Positions 51,324-59,658 of a DNA stretch of 64,000 bases are shown here, piece after piece. Source of the DNA: Cryobacterium psychrotolerans (GTDB lineage: Bacteria > Actinomycetota > Actinomycetes > Actinomycetales > Microbacteriaceae); the NCBI RefSeq assembly GCF_900101115.1, contig NZ_FNFU01000014.1, forward strand, positions 1 through 64,000. The letters are read 5' to 3'. Made by a program: the position numbers and the translations under genes. Within the stretch, counting starts at the first letter, position 1. Each line of letters opens with the position of its first letter. The notes under the pieces were generated by a model. It had not been told where the DNA came from. It saw only the letters and a program-made list of their open reading frames with translations, and ran no database searches.

Positions 51324-52212
51324 CCGGAACACTCCAGCCCCGAACTCGACACCCACCGTCGGTGTCGTCGTGCTTACGCAGGGAACGCGGCCGGATGACC
51401 TGGATCGCGGCATCCGCAGCCTGCTGGCCCAGCAGGGGGTGCACCTCGACATCGTCTGCGTCGGCAACGGCTGGCAGCCGACCGGCCTGCCCAAGGAGGT
51501 CACCTCCCTCGGGCTGCCGACGAACCTCGGCATCCCGGCCGGCCGCAACCGCGGGGTTTCGCAGGTCAGCGGCGAGTTCCTCTTCTTCCTCGACGACGAT
51601 GCCAGCATTCCCGACCCGAACTTCCTGATCGACGCGATCGACAAACTCCGTGCGGACCCGAGCATCGGCCTGCTGCAGCCCCGGGTCGTCGACCCCGGGG
51701 ACCCCGGCTCACCCCGGCGGTGGATCCCGCGCATCCTCAAGGGCCAGGCAACCCACTCAAGCGACGTGTTCTCCGTCTGGGAGGGCGCCGTGCTGATGCC
51801 GCGCGCCGTCTTCGACGCGACCGGCGGCTGGGCAGAACCATTCTTCTACGCCCACGAGGGCATCGAACTGGCCTGGCGGGTCTGGGACCAGGGGCTCCGC
51901 GTCTGGTACGCCGGCGACCTTGAGGCGAATCACCCCGTGATGCACCCCACCAGGCACGCCGAGTACTACCGGCTCAACGCTCGCAACCGGGTGTGGCTGG
52001 CGCGCCGGAACCTGCCGGCGTTCTTCATCCCGATTTACGTCGGGTCGTGGACCGCCATCCAGGTGCTGCGCTGGGCACGCAACAGGCCGGCCCTGACGGC
52101 CTGGTTCGAGGGCTGGCGTGAAGGATGGGCGACCGACCCGGGGGAGCACCGTCCCCTGTCCGCCCGCACGCTCTGGCGCATGACGCTGGCCGGGCGCCCT
52201 CCTGTCGTCTGA
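51310..52212 (+). CDS. GT2 family glycosyltransferase
   Basis: 300 residues. GT-A fold: VGVVVLTQGTRPDDLDRGI, LGIPAGRNRGV, the metal-binding FFLDDDASIPD, and FYAHEGIELAWRVWD. It resembles rhamnosyl/galactofuranosyl-type GT2 enzymes. GTG 51310 is chosen because it is the first start in frame before the conserved VGVVVLT; no clear ribosome site, so translation may depend on the upstream gene (14-nt overlap). Confidence 0.85.
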   Translation: MSAPSRNTPAPNSTPTVGVVVLTQGTRPDDLDRGIRSLLAQQGVHLDIVCVGNGWQPTGLPKEVTSLGLPTNLGIPAGRNRGVSQVSGEFLFFLDDDASIPDPNFLIDAIDKLRADPSIGLLQPRVVDPGDPGSPRRWIPRILKGQATHSSDVFSVWEGAVLMPRAVFDATGGWAEPFFYAHEGIELAWRVWDQGLRVWYAGDLEANHPVMHPTRHAEYYRLNARNRVWLARRNLPAFFIPIYVGSWTAIQVLRWARNRPALTAWFEGWREGWATDPGEHRPLSARTLWRMTLAGRPPVV

Positions 52213-52234
52213 CTCTTCGCCGCCGCAGGCTGGG

Positions 52235-52246
52235 TAGGCTGGAAAC
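52235..52246 (+). promoter_or_regulatory. Candidate leaderless promoter of the TagB/TagF-like gene
   Basis: TAGGCT (52235-52240), six bases, then GTG 52247. Confidence 0.55.
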
Positions 52247-53581
52247 GTGGGTATCAAAAAAGACATCAAGCTTGCGTTCAAGCTGGTCAAGGACGCCGTT
52301 TCGTCCCGCAAGGTGTCGCGTTTGCTGCGGGAACGACGCGAGGCCGGTGTGGAATTACCGGCGAACCACTTCAAGATCGCCGTGTACTTCGCCGACGGCC
52401 CGGTCAACATGTACCAGATGCGCCAGTGGTACAAGCCGCTCGCCAGGCTGGCCGAGACCTGGCCGGTGCTCGTGTTGAGCCGTACCGGCGGCGGCACCCT
52501 CACGCTCCTGGAGGAATCGCCCCTCCCCGTCGCCCACGTGCGCAAGGTTTCCGACCTCGAGGACGTGATCGCGGACCAGGACATCCGCATCGTCTTCTAC
52601 GTCAACCAGAACGCCAGGAACTTCCAGATGATGCGCTACGGGCGTCGCTGGCACGTTTTCATCAATCACGGTGAGAGCGACAAAATGTACATGGTCACCA
52701 ACCAGTTCAAGGCGTACGACTACTCGTTCGTGGCCGGCGATGCCGCGCTTGCGCGGCTGAACAAGGTGCTGTGGGACTACGACTTCGATAAGCGGGCGAT
52801 CAAGATCGGGCGGCCCCAGGCCGACTACTTCACCGGTGAGCTGCCCTACGCGCCGGATGAGCGCCAGGTGGTGCTCTACGCCCCGACATGGGAAGGCGAC
52901 CGCCCCGCGGCCGCCTACGGCTCCATCGCGACGCACGGCGTCGCCCTCGTGTCGGCGCTGCTCGGCACCGGACGGCACCGCGTCATCTACCGCCCGCACC
53001 CCCGCAGCGGCGTCATCGATTCCGTCTACGCGGCGGCGAACAAGCAGATCATCGCGTCGATCGAGGCGGCCAATGCCCGCGACTCCTCGGCCCAGCACAT
53101 CTACGACACCGGGGCAGACCTGGGCTGGCAGCTCTCGGCGGCCGATGTCGCCATCGTCGACATCTCAGCGATGGTCTACGACCGGCTCGCCACGGGCAAG
53201 CCGCTCATGGTGACCCGGCCGCTGAACCCGGTCGCGCAAATCGACACGAGCGGCTACCTGTCCGACTGCGAGTGGCTGCACTCCGCCGACGCCGCCGACG
53301 TCGTGGCTGACGTGGATCGGCTGACGCACGACCCGACGGCCGAGGCGCGCCTTGCTGTGTGGGTGCAGCGATATTTCGGCGACACCACGCCGGGAGCGGC
53401 CACGGCCCGGTTCCACGCCGCGGTGCAGCACCTGATGGACGAGTGGGAGCGGTTCGCCGCGCTGCACGCGGGCGAACCGGAAGTCGTCGACGAGCGAGGA
53501 ATGCTCGAGGGCAGCGACGGCAACAGCGAAGAGGCCAGCGAAGGCGCCAGCGAAGACACCGAGGGCAGCGACGCGGCCTAG
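52247..53581 (+). CDS. CDP-glycerol:glycerophosphate glycerophosphotransferase-like (TagB/TagF family)
   Basis: 444 residues. GT-B fold of teichoic acid polymerases: INHGESDKMYMVTNQFKAYDY, VVLYAPTWEG, YRPHPRSGV and the CDP-binding AADVAIVDISAMVYDRLATGKP. It probably adds glycerol-phosphate or a similar phosphoalditol to a lipid-linked surface polymer. The C-terminus carries an extra acidic tail with repeated SEEASEGASEDTEGS. It has its own TAGGCT promoter six bases before the GTG. Confidence 0.9.
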   Translation: MGIKKDIKLAFKLVKDAVSSRKVSRLLRERREAGVELPANHFKIAVYFADGPVNMYQMRQWYKPLARLAETWPVLVLSRTGGGTLTLLEESPLPVAHVRKVSDLEDVIADQDIRIVFYVNQNARNFQMMRYGRRWHVFINHGESDKMYMVTNQFKAYDYSFVAGDAALARLNKVLWDYDFDKRAIKIGRPQADYFTGELPYAPDERQVVLYAPTWEGDRPAAAYGSIATHGVALVSALLGTGRHRVIYRPHPRSGVIDSVYAAANKQIIASIEAANARDSSAQHIYDTGADLGWQLSAADVAIVDISAMVYDRLATGKPLMVTRPLNPVAQIDTSGYLSDCEWLHSADAADVVADVDRLTHDPTAEARLAVWVQRYFGDTTPGAATARFHAAVQHLMDEWERFAALHAGEPEVVDERGMLEGSDGNSEEASEGASEDTEGSDAA

Positions 53582-53635
53582 TCAGCCGCCACAGTCGTTT
53601 CAGCCGCGCCAGCCGCCCCGGCCGCCCCGGCCGCC

Positions 53636-54538
53636 TCAGCCGCCGGCCGGCGGAATCGGGACCACCGGTCCGGCGGGCGGTTCGGGCATGAGGTCCGCGT
53701 GCGGGACAGGCTTCCGCCGCTGCAGGGCCCGCGGCAGCGCCGAGCGCGCGCCCTGGCCGAGCTGGGCCATCCGGCCGGCACCGACCGTGATCTCGCGCAC
53801 ACGAGGGTCAAGCTCCTGGCGGTAGTGCTGAGGGGGCTGCCCGAAGGCCAGGCGGGAGGACAGCACGACCTTCCGGCCCAGGATGCGGTTGCCGACCCCG
53901 CCGATGACGGCGCCGATCCCGAACGGAACTGCCTTGCCAATCAGGCTTGCGCCGCCCTTGGCCGCGAACTGCCTGATGAACGCGCTCTTCAGTCGGTCGG
54001 TGAGCGGCCCGAGGATCGCGCGCGGCATGCTGGTGGTGACCAATTCCCCCCAGTACGCGGTCCTGGCGGTTCCGCCTCCGGAGAACTGCCCGGCGAGCTG
54101 GCGTACGAGATCCGAACCTTCACGGCCGAGCATCATGGTCATCACCAGCGCGCGAGCGCGGTCCGGGTCCTCGATGGCGATGTTATGCACCTCGCTGACC
54201 GACTGCGCGAAGAGGGCCGTCGCTTCGAGGAACCCGGCCGTCTCCACGCCGGAGAGGGCCAGTGTGATGCCGGTACCGACTCCCGGGATGACGGCGGTTG
54301 CGCCAACGGCGGCGCCCCCGGTCGTGACCGCTGTCAGGTAGCGCCGCTCGAGGATCACGATGAGTTGATCGGGGGTCGCGCCGGGGTTGCGGCGACGGAT
54401 GTCACGGATGTGAGCGAGCACCGCCGGGCGATGGATCGCCATCAGGCGGTCGAACCCCTTGGCGACCCCGGACGGCAGTTGCCCGCCCATGGGCGTCCCG
54501 CCCGTTTCCGAAATGATCGGTTTCGCTTTCCTGGCCAT
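53636..54538 (-). CDS. Unrecognised protein with glycine-rich hydrophobic segments (EcsC/DUF697-like appearance)
   Basis: 300 residues. Two Gly/Ala-rich hydrophobic stretches, TTGGAAVGATAVIPGVGTGI (about 88-107) and KAVPFGIGAVIGGVGNRIL (about 210-228), separated by helical charged sequence, resemble membrane-associated EcsC/DUF697-like proteins. The C-terminus is Pro-rich. The start ATG 54538 is preferred to ATG 54553 because GGAGGG lies seven bases upstream. It converges on the TagB/TagF-like gene; its function cannot be inferred. Confidence 0.65.
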   Translation of the reverse strand: MARKAKPIISETGGTPMGGQLPSGVAKGFDRLMAIHRPAVLAHIRDIRRRNPGATPDQLIVILERRYLTAVTTGGAAVGATAVIPGVGTGITLALSGVETAGFLEATALFAQSVSEVHNIAIEDPDRARALVMTMMLGREGSDLVRQLAGQFSGGGTARTAYWGELVTTSMPRAILGPLTDRLKSAFIRQFAAKGGASLIGKAVPFGIGAVIGGVGNRILGRKVVLSSRLAFGQPPQHYRQELDPRVREITVGAGRMAQLGQGARSALPRALQRRKPVPHADLMPEPPAGPVVPIPPAGG

Positions 54539-54601
54539 TGCGCATCCCTCCATGGTCGTCCCTCGAGTTTACGCATGCGCCCCCGGTGGTCGGGACCCCT
54601 C

Positions 54602-54625
54602 CGGTGGTCGAGCCTGTCGGGACTC
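54602..54625. repeat. Dispersed repeat, near copy of the nadA VVEPVET element
   Basis: CGGTGGTCGAGCCTGTCGGG then ACTCG is the reverse complement of the nadA repeat with one or two changes. A truncated copy (CGGTGGTCGGGACC) lies at 54584-54597. Confidence 0.75.
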
Positions 54626-54692
54626 GTCACGCATAAAAGCCCTGCGCCTAGACAATCTGGTGCCTAAGAAACCGTGCAACTAAACATGAGGG

Positions 54693-55007
54693 ATGCCTGA
54701 GCCGAAATCTGAAGCGTCCCGGATCCTGGGGCTCCGGCTCCGCGAACGGCGGCTCGCCCTCTCTCTGAACCAGGAGACGGTGGCTCACCTCGCCGGGCTG
54801 AACGTGTCCAACTACGCGCGCATCGACCGCGGCCACGGAAACCCGACCTTTCACACCCTCATCCGGCTGGCCGTCGTTCTCGGTTTGGAGCCGAGCGAGT
54901 TGCTCGTCGGGCTCACGGACGAGCAATTGCCGCCCACTCGCGACAGCTACACGGCCCTGGACTTCCGGCGCGAGCAGGAAGCCCGGGCGCGCCGGGGACG
55001 CGGCTAG
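54693..55007 (+). CDS. XRE-type HTH regulator
   Basis: 104 residues. Cro/C1-type helix-turn-helix in LRERRLALSLNQETVAHLAG followed by LNVSNYARIDRGHGNPTFHT (about 14-60), then a basic tail. Small DNA-binding regulator with unknown targets. A TAAACAT-like -10 lies about six bases before the ATG, suggesting a leaderless message. Its TAG stop shares a CTAG with the opposite-strand gene. Confidence 0.87.
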   Translation: MPEPKSEASRILGLRLRERRLALSLNQETVAHLAGLNVSNYARIDRGHGNPTFHTLIRLAVVLGLEPSELLVGLTDEQLPPTRDSYTALDFRREQEARARRGRG

Positions 55008-55321
55008 AAGCTCACCCGCCACAGGTACTCGTCACCGCACGGCCGGAACCAGCGCACGACAAGCACGGTGTCCCGTGCGATCTCGCGGCCGCGAACCGTG
55101 ACGGGGAGAGCCTCGCCGGGGAGCAGTCGCCGCGGCGCGGAGGCGCCCATAACGGCCGCGCCGACGATGCTCGCGGACACGCCCCAGAGTGGCTCGGGCC
55201 CGGCGTTGACCAGGAGGTAGGTGGGGGCGTGGCGGCGGTCCACGCGCCAGGGCACGCGGTAGGCCATGGGCAGGGGAGTCGAGGAGAGGCGTCGCACCCG
55301 TTGTTTGTCGTTGGCTGTCAT
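55004..55321 (-). CDS. Small protein of unknown function
   Basis: 105 residues starting MTANDKQRVRRLSS. The middle is beta-rich (APTYLLVNAGPEPLWGVS, LLPGEALPVTVRGREIA, TVLVVRWFRPCGDEYLWRV), looking like an Ig-like or beta-sandwich fold. The family is not recognised. Convergent with the XRE gene, the stops overlapping on CTAG; probably a partner or chance neighbour. The 149 bp before it hold no gene. Confidence 0.6.
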   Translation of the reverse strand: MTANDKQRVRRLSSTPLPMAYRVPWRVDRRHAPTYLLVNAGPEPLWGVSASIVGAAVMGASAPRRLLPGEALPVTVRGREIARDTVLVVRWFRPCGDEYLWRVSF

Positions 55322-55470
55322 GGCGGTCACGGTAGCGGCGGCATCCGACGTGCCGGCGCGTCCCGCGGCGCCGGCCGGCGGATGCGATGGCAAGGCGGTG
55401 GGGGCGGCCCCTGTGGAGGAGACGCCGGGCCGGGCTGCGCGCCGCACCCCGGCCGGACCGCGGGGCGAGG

Positions 55471-56217
55471 TCAGGCTGGTTTGATGCCGTAGTCGGCGTT
55501 GTAGCGGGCGAGCACCTCAGTGATGGACGCGTCGAGAACGAGGTCGCCCTTGTCGAGGTAGAGACCGCGTGTGCAAAACCGGCGCAGGTCGCGTTCGTTG
55601 TGCGAGACGAAGAAGAGCGTGCGTCCGCCGGCGAGCAGCTCCTCGATGCGCCGGTAACACTTCTCGCGGAACGCCTTGTCTCCGACGGCGAGCACCTCGT
55701 CGACCAGCAGGATGGGCTCCTCGAGGCGTGAGATGACAGCGAAGGCGATGCGTACCTTCATCCCGCTCGAGAGGTGCTTGTAGGGGGTGTCGATGAAGTC
55801 CGCGATCTCCGCGAACTCGATGATGTCATCGAAGCGCGAGTCGATCTGCTTGCGGGTCATGCCGTGAAGACCGGCGGTCAGGTAGACGTTGTCGCGCACG
55901 CTGAGGTCGTCCACGAATCCACCGGTGATCTCGATCAGCGGAGCCACGCCCTCGACGACGTGCACGGTGCCCTCGTCGGGCAGCACGACGCCGGTGACGA
56001 GTTTGAGCAGCGTCGACTTGCCCTGGCCGTTCCGGCCGACGACACCGATCGCTTCCCCGCGCTGCACCGTGAACGAGACATGGCGCAGCGCCCAGAACTC
56101 GCCCGGGCGGCTGCGGCGCTTCCGGCCGGCGAAGAGATCCTTGAAGTTTCGACGTCCGCGCCGATTCCGGCGGAACCGGATTCCGACATCGGTCAGTGCG
56201 ATCACGGGGGCCGCCAC
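55471..56217 (-). CDS. ABC transporter ATPase for surface polysaccharide export (TagH/Wzt-like)
   Basis: 248 residues. Walker A GRNGQGKST, signature HLSSGM, Walker B ILLVDEVLAVGD and switch His VSHNE, the form typical of polysaccharide/teichoic acid exporters (RhaT/Wzt/TagH group). GTG 56217 overlaps the permease stop by one base (TAGTG), with GGAGAT upstream. It exports the lipid-linked polymer made by the neighbouring enzymes. There is no C-terminal carbohydrate-binding domain. Confidence 0.92.
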   Translation of the reverse strand: MAAPVIALTDVGIRFRRNRRGRRNFKDLFAGRKRRSRPGEFWALRHVSFTVQRGEAIGVVGRNGQGKSTLLKLVTGVVLPDEGTVHVVEGVAPLIEITGGFVDDLSVRDNVYLTAGLHGMTRKQIDSRFDDIIEFAEIADFIDTPYKHLSSGMKVRIAFAVISRLEEPILLVDEVLAVGDKAFREKCYRRIEELLAGGRTLFFVSHNERDLRRFCTRGLYLDKGDLVLDASITEVLARYNADYGIKPA

Positions 56218-57017
56218 TAGATCTCCTTCAATACGGCGCGCTCCGTGCGTGCAAAGACGAACAGGCCGAGGGCGAGGAAGATCAGCGACATCACGGCGCT
56301 CACGCCGACCACGAACCAGTCGACCTGTTCCGGGAAGAACGTGGCGCGGTAGAGGCTGAACAGTCCGCTGAGCGGGTTGAAGGCGGCCCAGGTCTGCAGC
56401 CCGGACGGAAGGTCGCTCGTGGCGTAGATGATCGGGGACGCGTAGAAGAGGAAGCGCAGCACGAGCTTGATGGCGCGTTCGAGGTCGCGGAAGAACACGA
56501 CCAGTGGCGCGACCATGAGCCCGATTCCGGCCGTGAGCACCGTCTGGATCAGGATGGCGAGCGGAAAGAGGAATATGCCCTGGGTCACGGGGGCGCCGTA
56601 GGCCACCGCGAAGATCACCAGCACCGGAACGGATGCCAGGAACTCGATGCCCTTGGACAGCACGAGTCGGTTGACCCAGATCGTGCGCGGTATCCGTGTG
56701 GAACGGATGAGCTTCGCCTCGCGCAGGAACGCTCTCGTGCAGTCGGAGATCGCCCCGTTGAACCACATCCACGGCAGGAGCGCGGCGAGCAGGAAGACGA
56801 TGTACGGATCATTGCCGACCGTGCGGTCGAAGACCTGGGTGAAGACGAACCAGTAGATGCCGGCCATCACGAGCGGGTCGAGTATGGACCAGAAGTAGCC
56901 AAGCACCGAGGTGGAGTAGCGCACCCGCAGGTCACGCTGGGTGAGCAGCCAGAGCGAATGGCGGTATCGCGCGAACGGGGTGCGTTGCTCGGGGCGCACT
57001 TCGGCGTAACTACTCAC
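56217..57017 (-). CDS. ABC-2 type polysaccharide/teichoic acid export permease (TagG-like)
   Basis: 266 residues with six membrane segments and an amphipathic N-terminus (RYRHSLWLLTQRDLRVRYSTS), as in Wzm/TagG proteins. FNPLSGLFSLYRATFF near the C-terminus is family-typical. GTG 57017 with TACGAT seven bases upstream suggests a leaderless transcript starting after the hairpin at 57069-57107. Forms the exporter with the next gene. Confidence 0.92.
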   Translation of the reverse strand: MSSYAEVRPEQRTPFARYRHSLWLLTQRDLRVRYSTSVLGYFWSILDPLVMAGIYWFVFTQVFDRTVGNDPYIVFLLAALLPWMWFNGAISDCTRAFLREAKLIRSTRIPRTIWVNRLVLSKGIEFLASVPVLVIFAVAYGAPVTQGIFLFPLAILIQTVLTAGIGLMVAPLVVFFRDLERAIKLVLRFLFYASPIIYATSDLPSGLQTWAAFNPLSGLFSLYRATFFPEQVDWFVVGVSAVMSLIFLALGLFVFARTERAVLKEI

Positions 57018-57030
57018 GCGGTCTATCGTA
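57018..57030 (-). promoter_or_regulatory. Candidate leaderless promoter of the TagGH-like exporter
   Basis: On the minus strand TACGAT (57030-57025), seven bases, then GTG 57017. Confidence 0.4.
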
Positions 57031-57068
57031 GGGGCGCCCGCCCCGGCCCCCGAACGGAAGACGTGAAA

Positions 57069-57107
57069 GACGGGTGCAGCCGGGCTGTTCGCCCGGTTGC
57101 ACCCGTC
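57069..57107 (-). terminator. Hairpin terminator after the nucleotidyltransferase gene
   Basis: GACGGGTGCAGCCGGGC pairs with GCCCGGTTGCACCCGTC around TGTTC with one mismatch; on the minus strand it is followed by TTTC. Confidence 0.8.
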
Positions 57108-57134
57108 CTATTTCAGATCTCGTGCCGCGGTTGA

Positions 57135-57827
57135 CTAAACGAAGAGGTTTGCGCGCTCCAGGTCTTCGGCGAAGTCGACCTCGACGGCGTAGAAGTCGGA
57201 GATGTCGACGGGCTCGACGAGGAGTCGGTTCTTCTCGATCGCCAGCTCGATTCCGCGTTCGAAGTAGTCCTGGTCGCCGACTTTGGCGAGGTGGCGAAGA
57301 AGCATCGCCTTGTCCTTGGCGGAAATGTAGTTGATGCCGACGGCCTCGCCCAGACCGTTCTTCACGGTCTTGGAGAGCTCCTTGATGTATCCCTCGGCGC
57401 TCGTCGTGTACTTGACTTCCTCGTCAGAGACCTTGTCGGTGTTGACCATGACGAACGACTGGTCGCGGGCCATCATGGCTGCCGCGCGGTCGAGGATGGC
57501 CGGGTCGAAGACGACGTCGCCGTTCATCCACAGCACGCCGCCGGGCGCGGATGCCTGCAAGGCGCGCATGAGGCTCTTCGACGTGTTCGTCTGGTCGTAC
57601 TGCTCGTTGTACACGAAGGATGCCTGCGGGAACGCTTCGATGATGTGCTCGAGCTTGTATCCGACAACGATCGTGACCTTGGCCCTGGAGCCAAAAGCGT
57701 GCGCGATGTTGTCGAACTGCTGCTGCATGATCGTGCGGCCGTCGCTGAGTTCGGTCAGGGGCTTGGGCAGCGAGCGGCCGAGGCGGCTGCCCATGCCTGC
57801 TGCAAGAATGACTACCTGGGTGGTCAC
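57135..57827 (-). CDS. Nucleotidyltransferase (LicC/choline-phosphate cytidylyltransferase-like)
   Basis: 230 residues. NTP-transferase fold: VVILAAGMGSRLG and LPKPLTELSDG at the N-terminus, the metal Asp in LWMNGDVVFDP and EVDFAEDLERA at the end. It makes an NDP-activated alcohol or sugar, fitting the CDP-dependent enzymes at 50511 and 52247. GTG 57827 is chosen for the strong GAGGAGA five bases upstream. The upstream gap to 58087 (259 bp) is AT-richer and holds promoters but no gene. Confidence 0.87.
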   Translation of the reverse strand: MTTQVVILAAGMGSRLGRSLPKPLTELSDGRTIMQQQFDNIAHAFGSRAKVTIVVGYKLEHIIEAFPQASFVYNEQYDQTNTSKSLMRALQASAPGGVLWMNGDVVFDPAILDRAAAMMARDQSFVMVNTDKVSDEEVKYTTSAEGYIKELSKTVKNGLGEAVGINYISAKDKAMLLRHLAKVGDQDYFERGIELAIEKNRLLVEPVDISDFYAVEVDFAEDLERANLFV

Positions 57828-57927
57828 GATTATCTCCTCAAAAAGGGGTGTGGATGACCGCGGCACAGCACTCTCAAGTCGAAAGTTTGCCTGCGGTTCA
57901 CCCATAAGTTCACGTTAAGACACACCA

Positions 57928-57933
57928 TTATGC
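57928..57933 (-). promoter_or_regulatory. Candidate -10 (CATAAT) of the nucleotidyltransferase gene
   Basis: Minus-strand GGCATAATG resembles an extended -10; it lies about 100 bases before GTG 57827. Confidence 0.35.
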
Positions 57934-58074
57934 CAACGTCAGTGTACCGCGTCGCCCCTCGCGGAGGGAACCCCGCCCCGGCCCGTGTGTCGGTTTTGTG
58001 GTGGTTCGTGGAGGATTTTCACAGGTTGGCGGAACTGATTTCGGATCGATCGCACGTGTCCAGACGGTCCTTGG

Positions 58075-58086
58075 TAGGTTAGCGAG
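58075..58086 (+). promoter_or_regulatory. Candidate leaderless promoter of the H1-tailed ABC ATPase gene
   Basis: TAGGTT (58075-58080), six bases, then GTG 58087. Confidence 0.55.
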
Positions 58087-59658
58087 GTGACTCCCCTGAC
58101 GCCCGACTCTGAGCCCGAAGAGACGGCCTCCGCCTCCCGCGCGGCGGCCGTTGAGTCGTCCCTCGGGAACCGGCCGTCGACGGATGCCGCGGCGACCGCG
58201 CCCCTCGTCGACAAGGCGAAAACCGTGCGCAAGCCTCCGGTTCGGAAGCCCGCCAGCGGCGCCGTGAGCGGTAGCCAGACGTCCACCGAGACGTCCGCCT
58301 CGACGTCCACCTCCGGGAGTCGCCCGGCAGCACCGAAAGCGACCCGCCCGGCCGCTGCCAAGCCGCCTGCTGCCAAGCCACCGGCGGCGAAGTCGACCGT
58401 TGCGCAGACCGCCGCCCGGACGAGTGCGGCCAGGACCGCCGCGGCGAAGTCGGACGCGGCAGCACAGACCGGCGCGGCGCGCTCCACGGCCGCCAAATCG
58501 ACAGCCGCCAGGTCGGCCGCGGCAAAGTCGACGGCCGCCAAATCCGCCGCCGCCAGGTCCGCCGCCGCCAAGTCGACCGCCGCCAAGTCGACCGCCGCCA
58601 GGTCGGCAGCCGCCAAGTCTGCGGCGGCGAAGTCTGCGACGACGACGGCCGCGGCGACGTCAGCCGCCGCAACCGCCGCCGCGCTCGTATCCGACGGCGG
58701 ACGCACTGTCGCCGAGTCCGCCGCGCCCCCTTCCGTGTCGGTGCCGGTCGAGGCTGCGCCGGCCGTGTCCGCCCCGGACGTCGAGCGGGCCAGGACACTC
58801 CCGGCCGCAGGCCGTCCCGCCCCCGCTCGCAGCCAGAAGCCCAGCGCCGCGCGCAAGCCGGTGGCCGCGCCGGCAGCAGCATCCGCACTGGAAGCAGCGC
58901 CGGTCGTGATTGACGCATCCGGCCTGGTCAAACGCTTCGGGCAGAACGTTGCGGTGTCCGACATCAGCCTCGAGGTGCGAGCCGGCTCGTTCTACGGCAT
59001 CGTTGGTCCGAACGGCGCCGGCAAGACGACGACCTTGTCGATGATCACCGGCATGCTCCGCCCGGACTCGGGATCCATCCGCGTGAACGGCGTCGACGTG
59101 TGGAAAAACCCGGTCCAGGCCAAGCGGATCATCGGAGTGCTGCCCGACCGACTGCGCCTCTTCGACCGGCTCACCGGGGCCCAGCTTCTGTACTACTCCG
59201 GGATCCTTCGCGGACTCGACGCCGAGACCGTGCGGCTGCGGTCCGCGGACCTCGCGGCCGCCTTCGGCCTCGAAGACGCGCTCAACCGGCTGGTCGCCGA
59301 CTACTCCGCCGGCATGACGAAGAAGATCGCGCTTGCCTGCGCCATGATCCACTCTCCCCGCGTGCTCGTTCTCGATGAACCGTTCGAGTCAGTCGATCCG
59401 GTCTCGGCGGTCAACGTCACCGAAATCCTGCAGAAATACGTGGCCAGCGGCGGCACCGTCGTGATCTCCAGCCACGGCATGGACCTGATCCAGCGGGTCT
59501 GCGACCATGTCGCGATCATTGTGCACGGAAAGGTGCTCGCCGCCGGCACCATCGCCCAGGTTCGCGGTGCGAAGACGCTCGAGGAGCGATTCGTCGAGCT
59601 GGCCGGTGGGCGCAAGGTTGTGGAAGGCATGGAATGGTTGCACAGTTTCTCGGACTGA
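58087..59658 (+). CDS. ABC transporter ATPase fused to a histone-H1-like Ala/Lys-rich N-terminal tail
   Basis: 523 residues. Residues 275-500 are an ordinary ABC-2-type ATPase: Walker A GPNGAGKT (from 307), a signature-like YSAGMTKK, Walker B RVLVLDEPFESVDP and SSHGMD. The first 274 residues are low-complexity Ala/Lys/Arg/Ser/Pro. From 130 to 184 they are pure pentapeptides of the form (A/T)AA(K/R)S with a basic residue every five positions, like histone H1 tails, HupB tails and other nucleic-acid-binding tails. GTG 58087, six bases after TAGGTT. It overlaps the permease gene by 25 nt. Such a tail is not part of the ABC family. Confidence 0.9.
   Translation: MTPLTPDSEPEETASASRAAAVESSLGNRPSTDAAATAPLVDKAKTVRKPPVRKPASGAVSGSQTSTETSASTSTSGSRPAAPKATRPAAAKPPAAKPPAAKSTVAQTAARTSAARTAAAKSDAAAQTGAARSTAAKSTAARSAAAKSTAAKSAAARSAAAKSTAAKSTAARSAAAKSAAAKSATTTAAATSAAATAAALVSDGGRTVAESAAPPSVSVPVEAAPAVSAPDVERARTLPAAGRPAPARSQKPSAARKPVAAPAAASALEAAPVVIDASGLVKRFGQNVAVSDISLEVRAGSFYGIVGPNGAGKTTTLSMITGMLRPDSGSIRVNGVDVWKNPVQAKRIIGVLPDRLRLFDRLTGAQLLYYSGILRGLDAETVRLRSADLAAAFGLEDALNRLVADYSAGMTKKIALACAMIHSPRVLVLDEPFESVDPVSAVNVTEILQKYVASGGTVVISSHGMDLIQRVCDHVAIIVHGKVLAAGTIAQVRGAKTLEERFVELAGGRKVVEGMEWLHSFSD
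58480..58635 (+). repeat. 15-bp repeats coding for (A/T)AA(K/R)S pentapeptides
   Basis: About eleven consecutive 15-bp units, such as GCCGCCAAGTCGACC and its variants, encode AAAKS, TAAKS, TAARS and AAARS in register. Codon variation between units shows that it is not a very recent slippage product throughout. Confidence 0.9.

Noticed and set aside
54639..54692. Possible tRNA or attachment site in the gap before the XRE gene
   Set aside because: No cloverleaf and no integrase nearby; the sequence is only a short promoter-like region.
49465..57827. Complete canonical wall teichoic acid operon
   Set aside because: TagO, TagA, TagD and LCP-type ligase genes are not seen here; only a partial similarity can be claimed.
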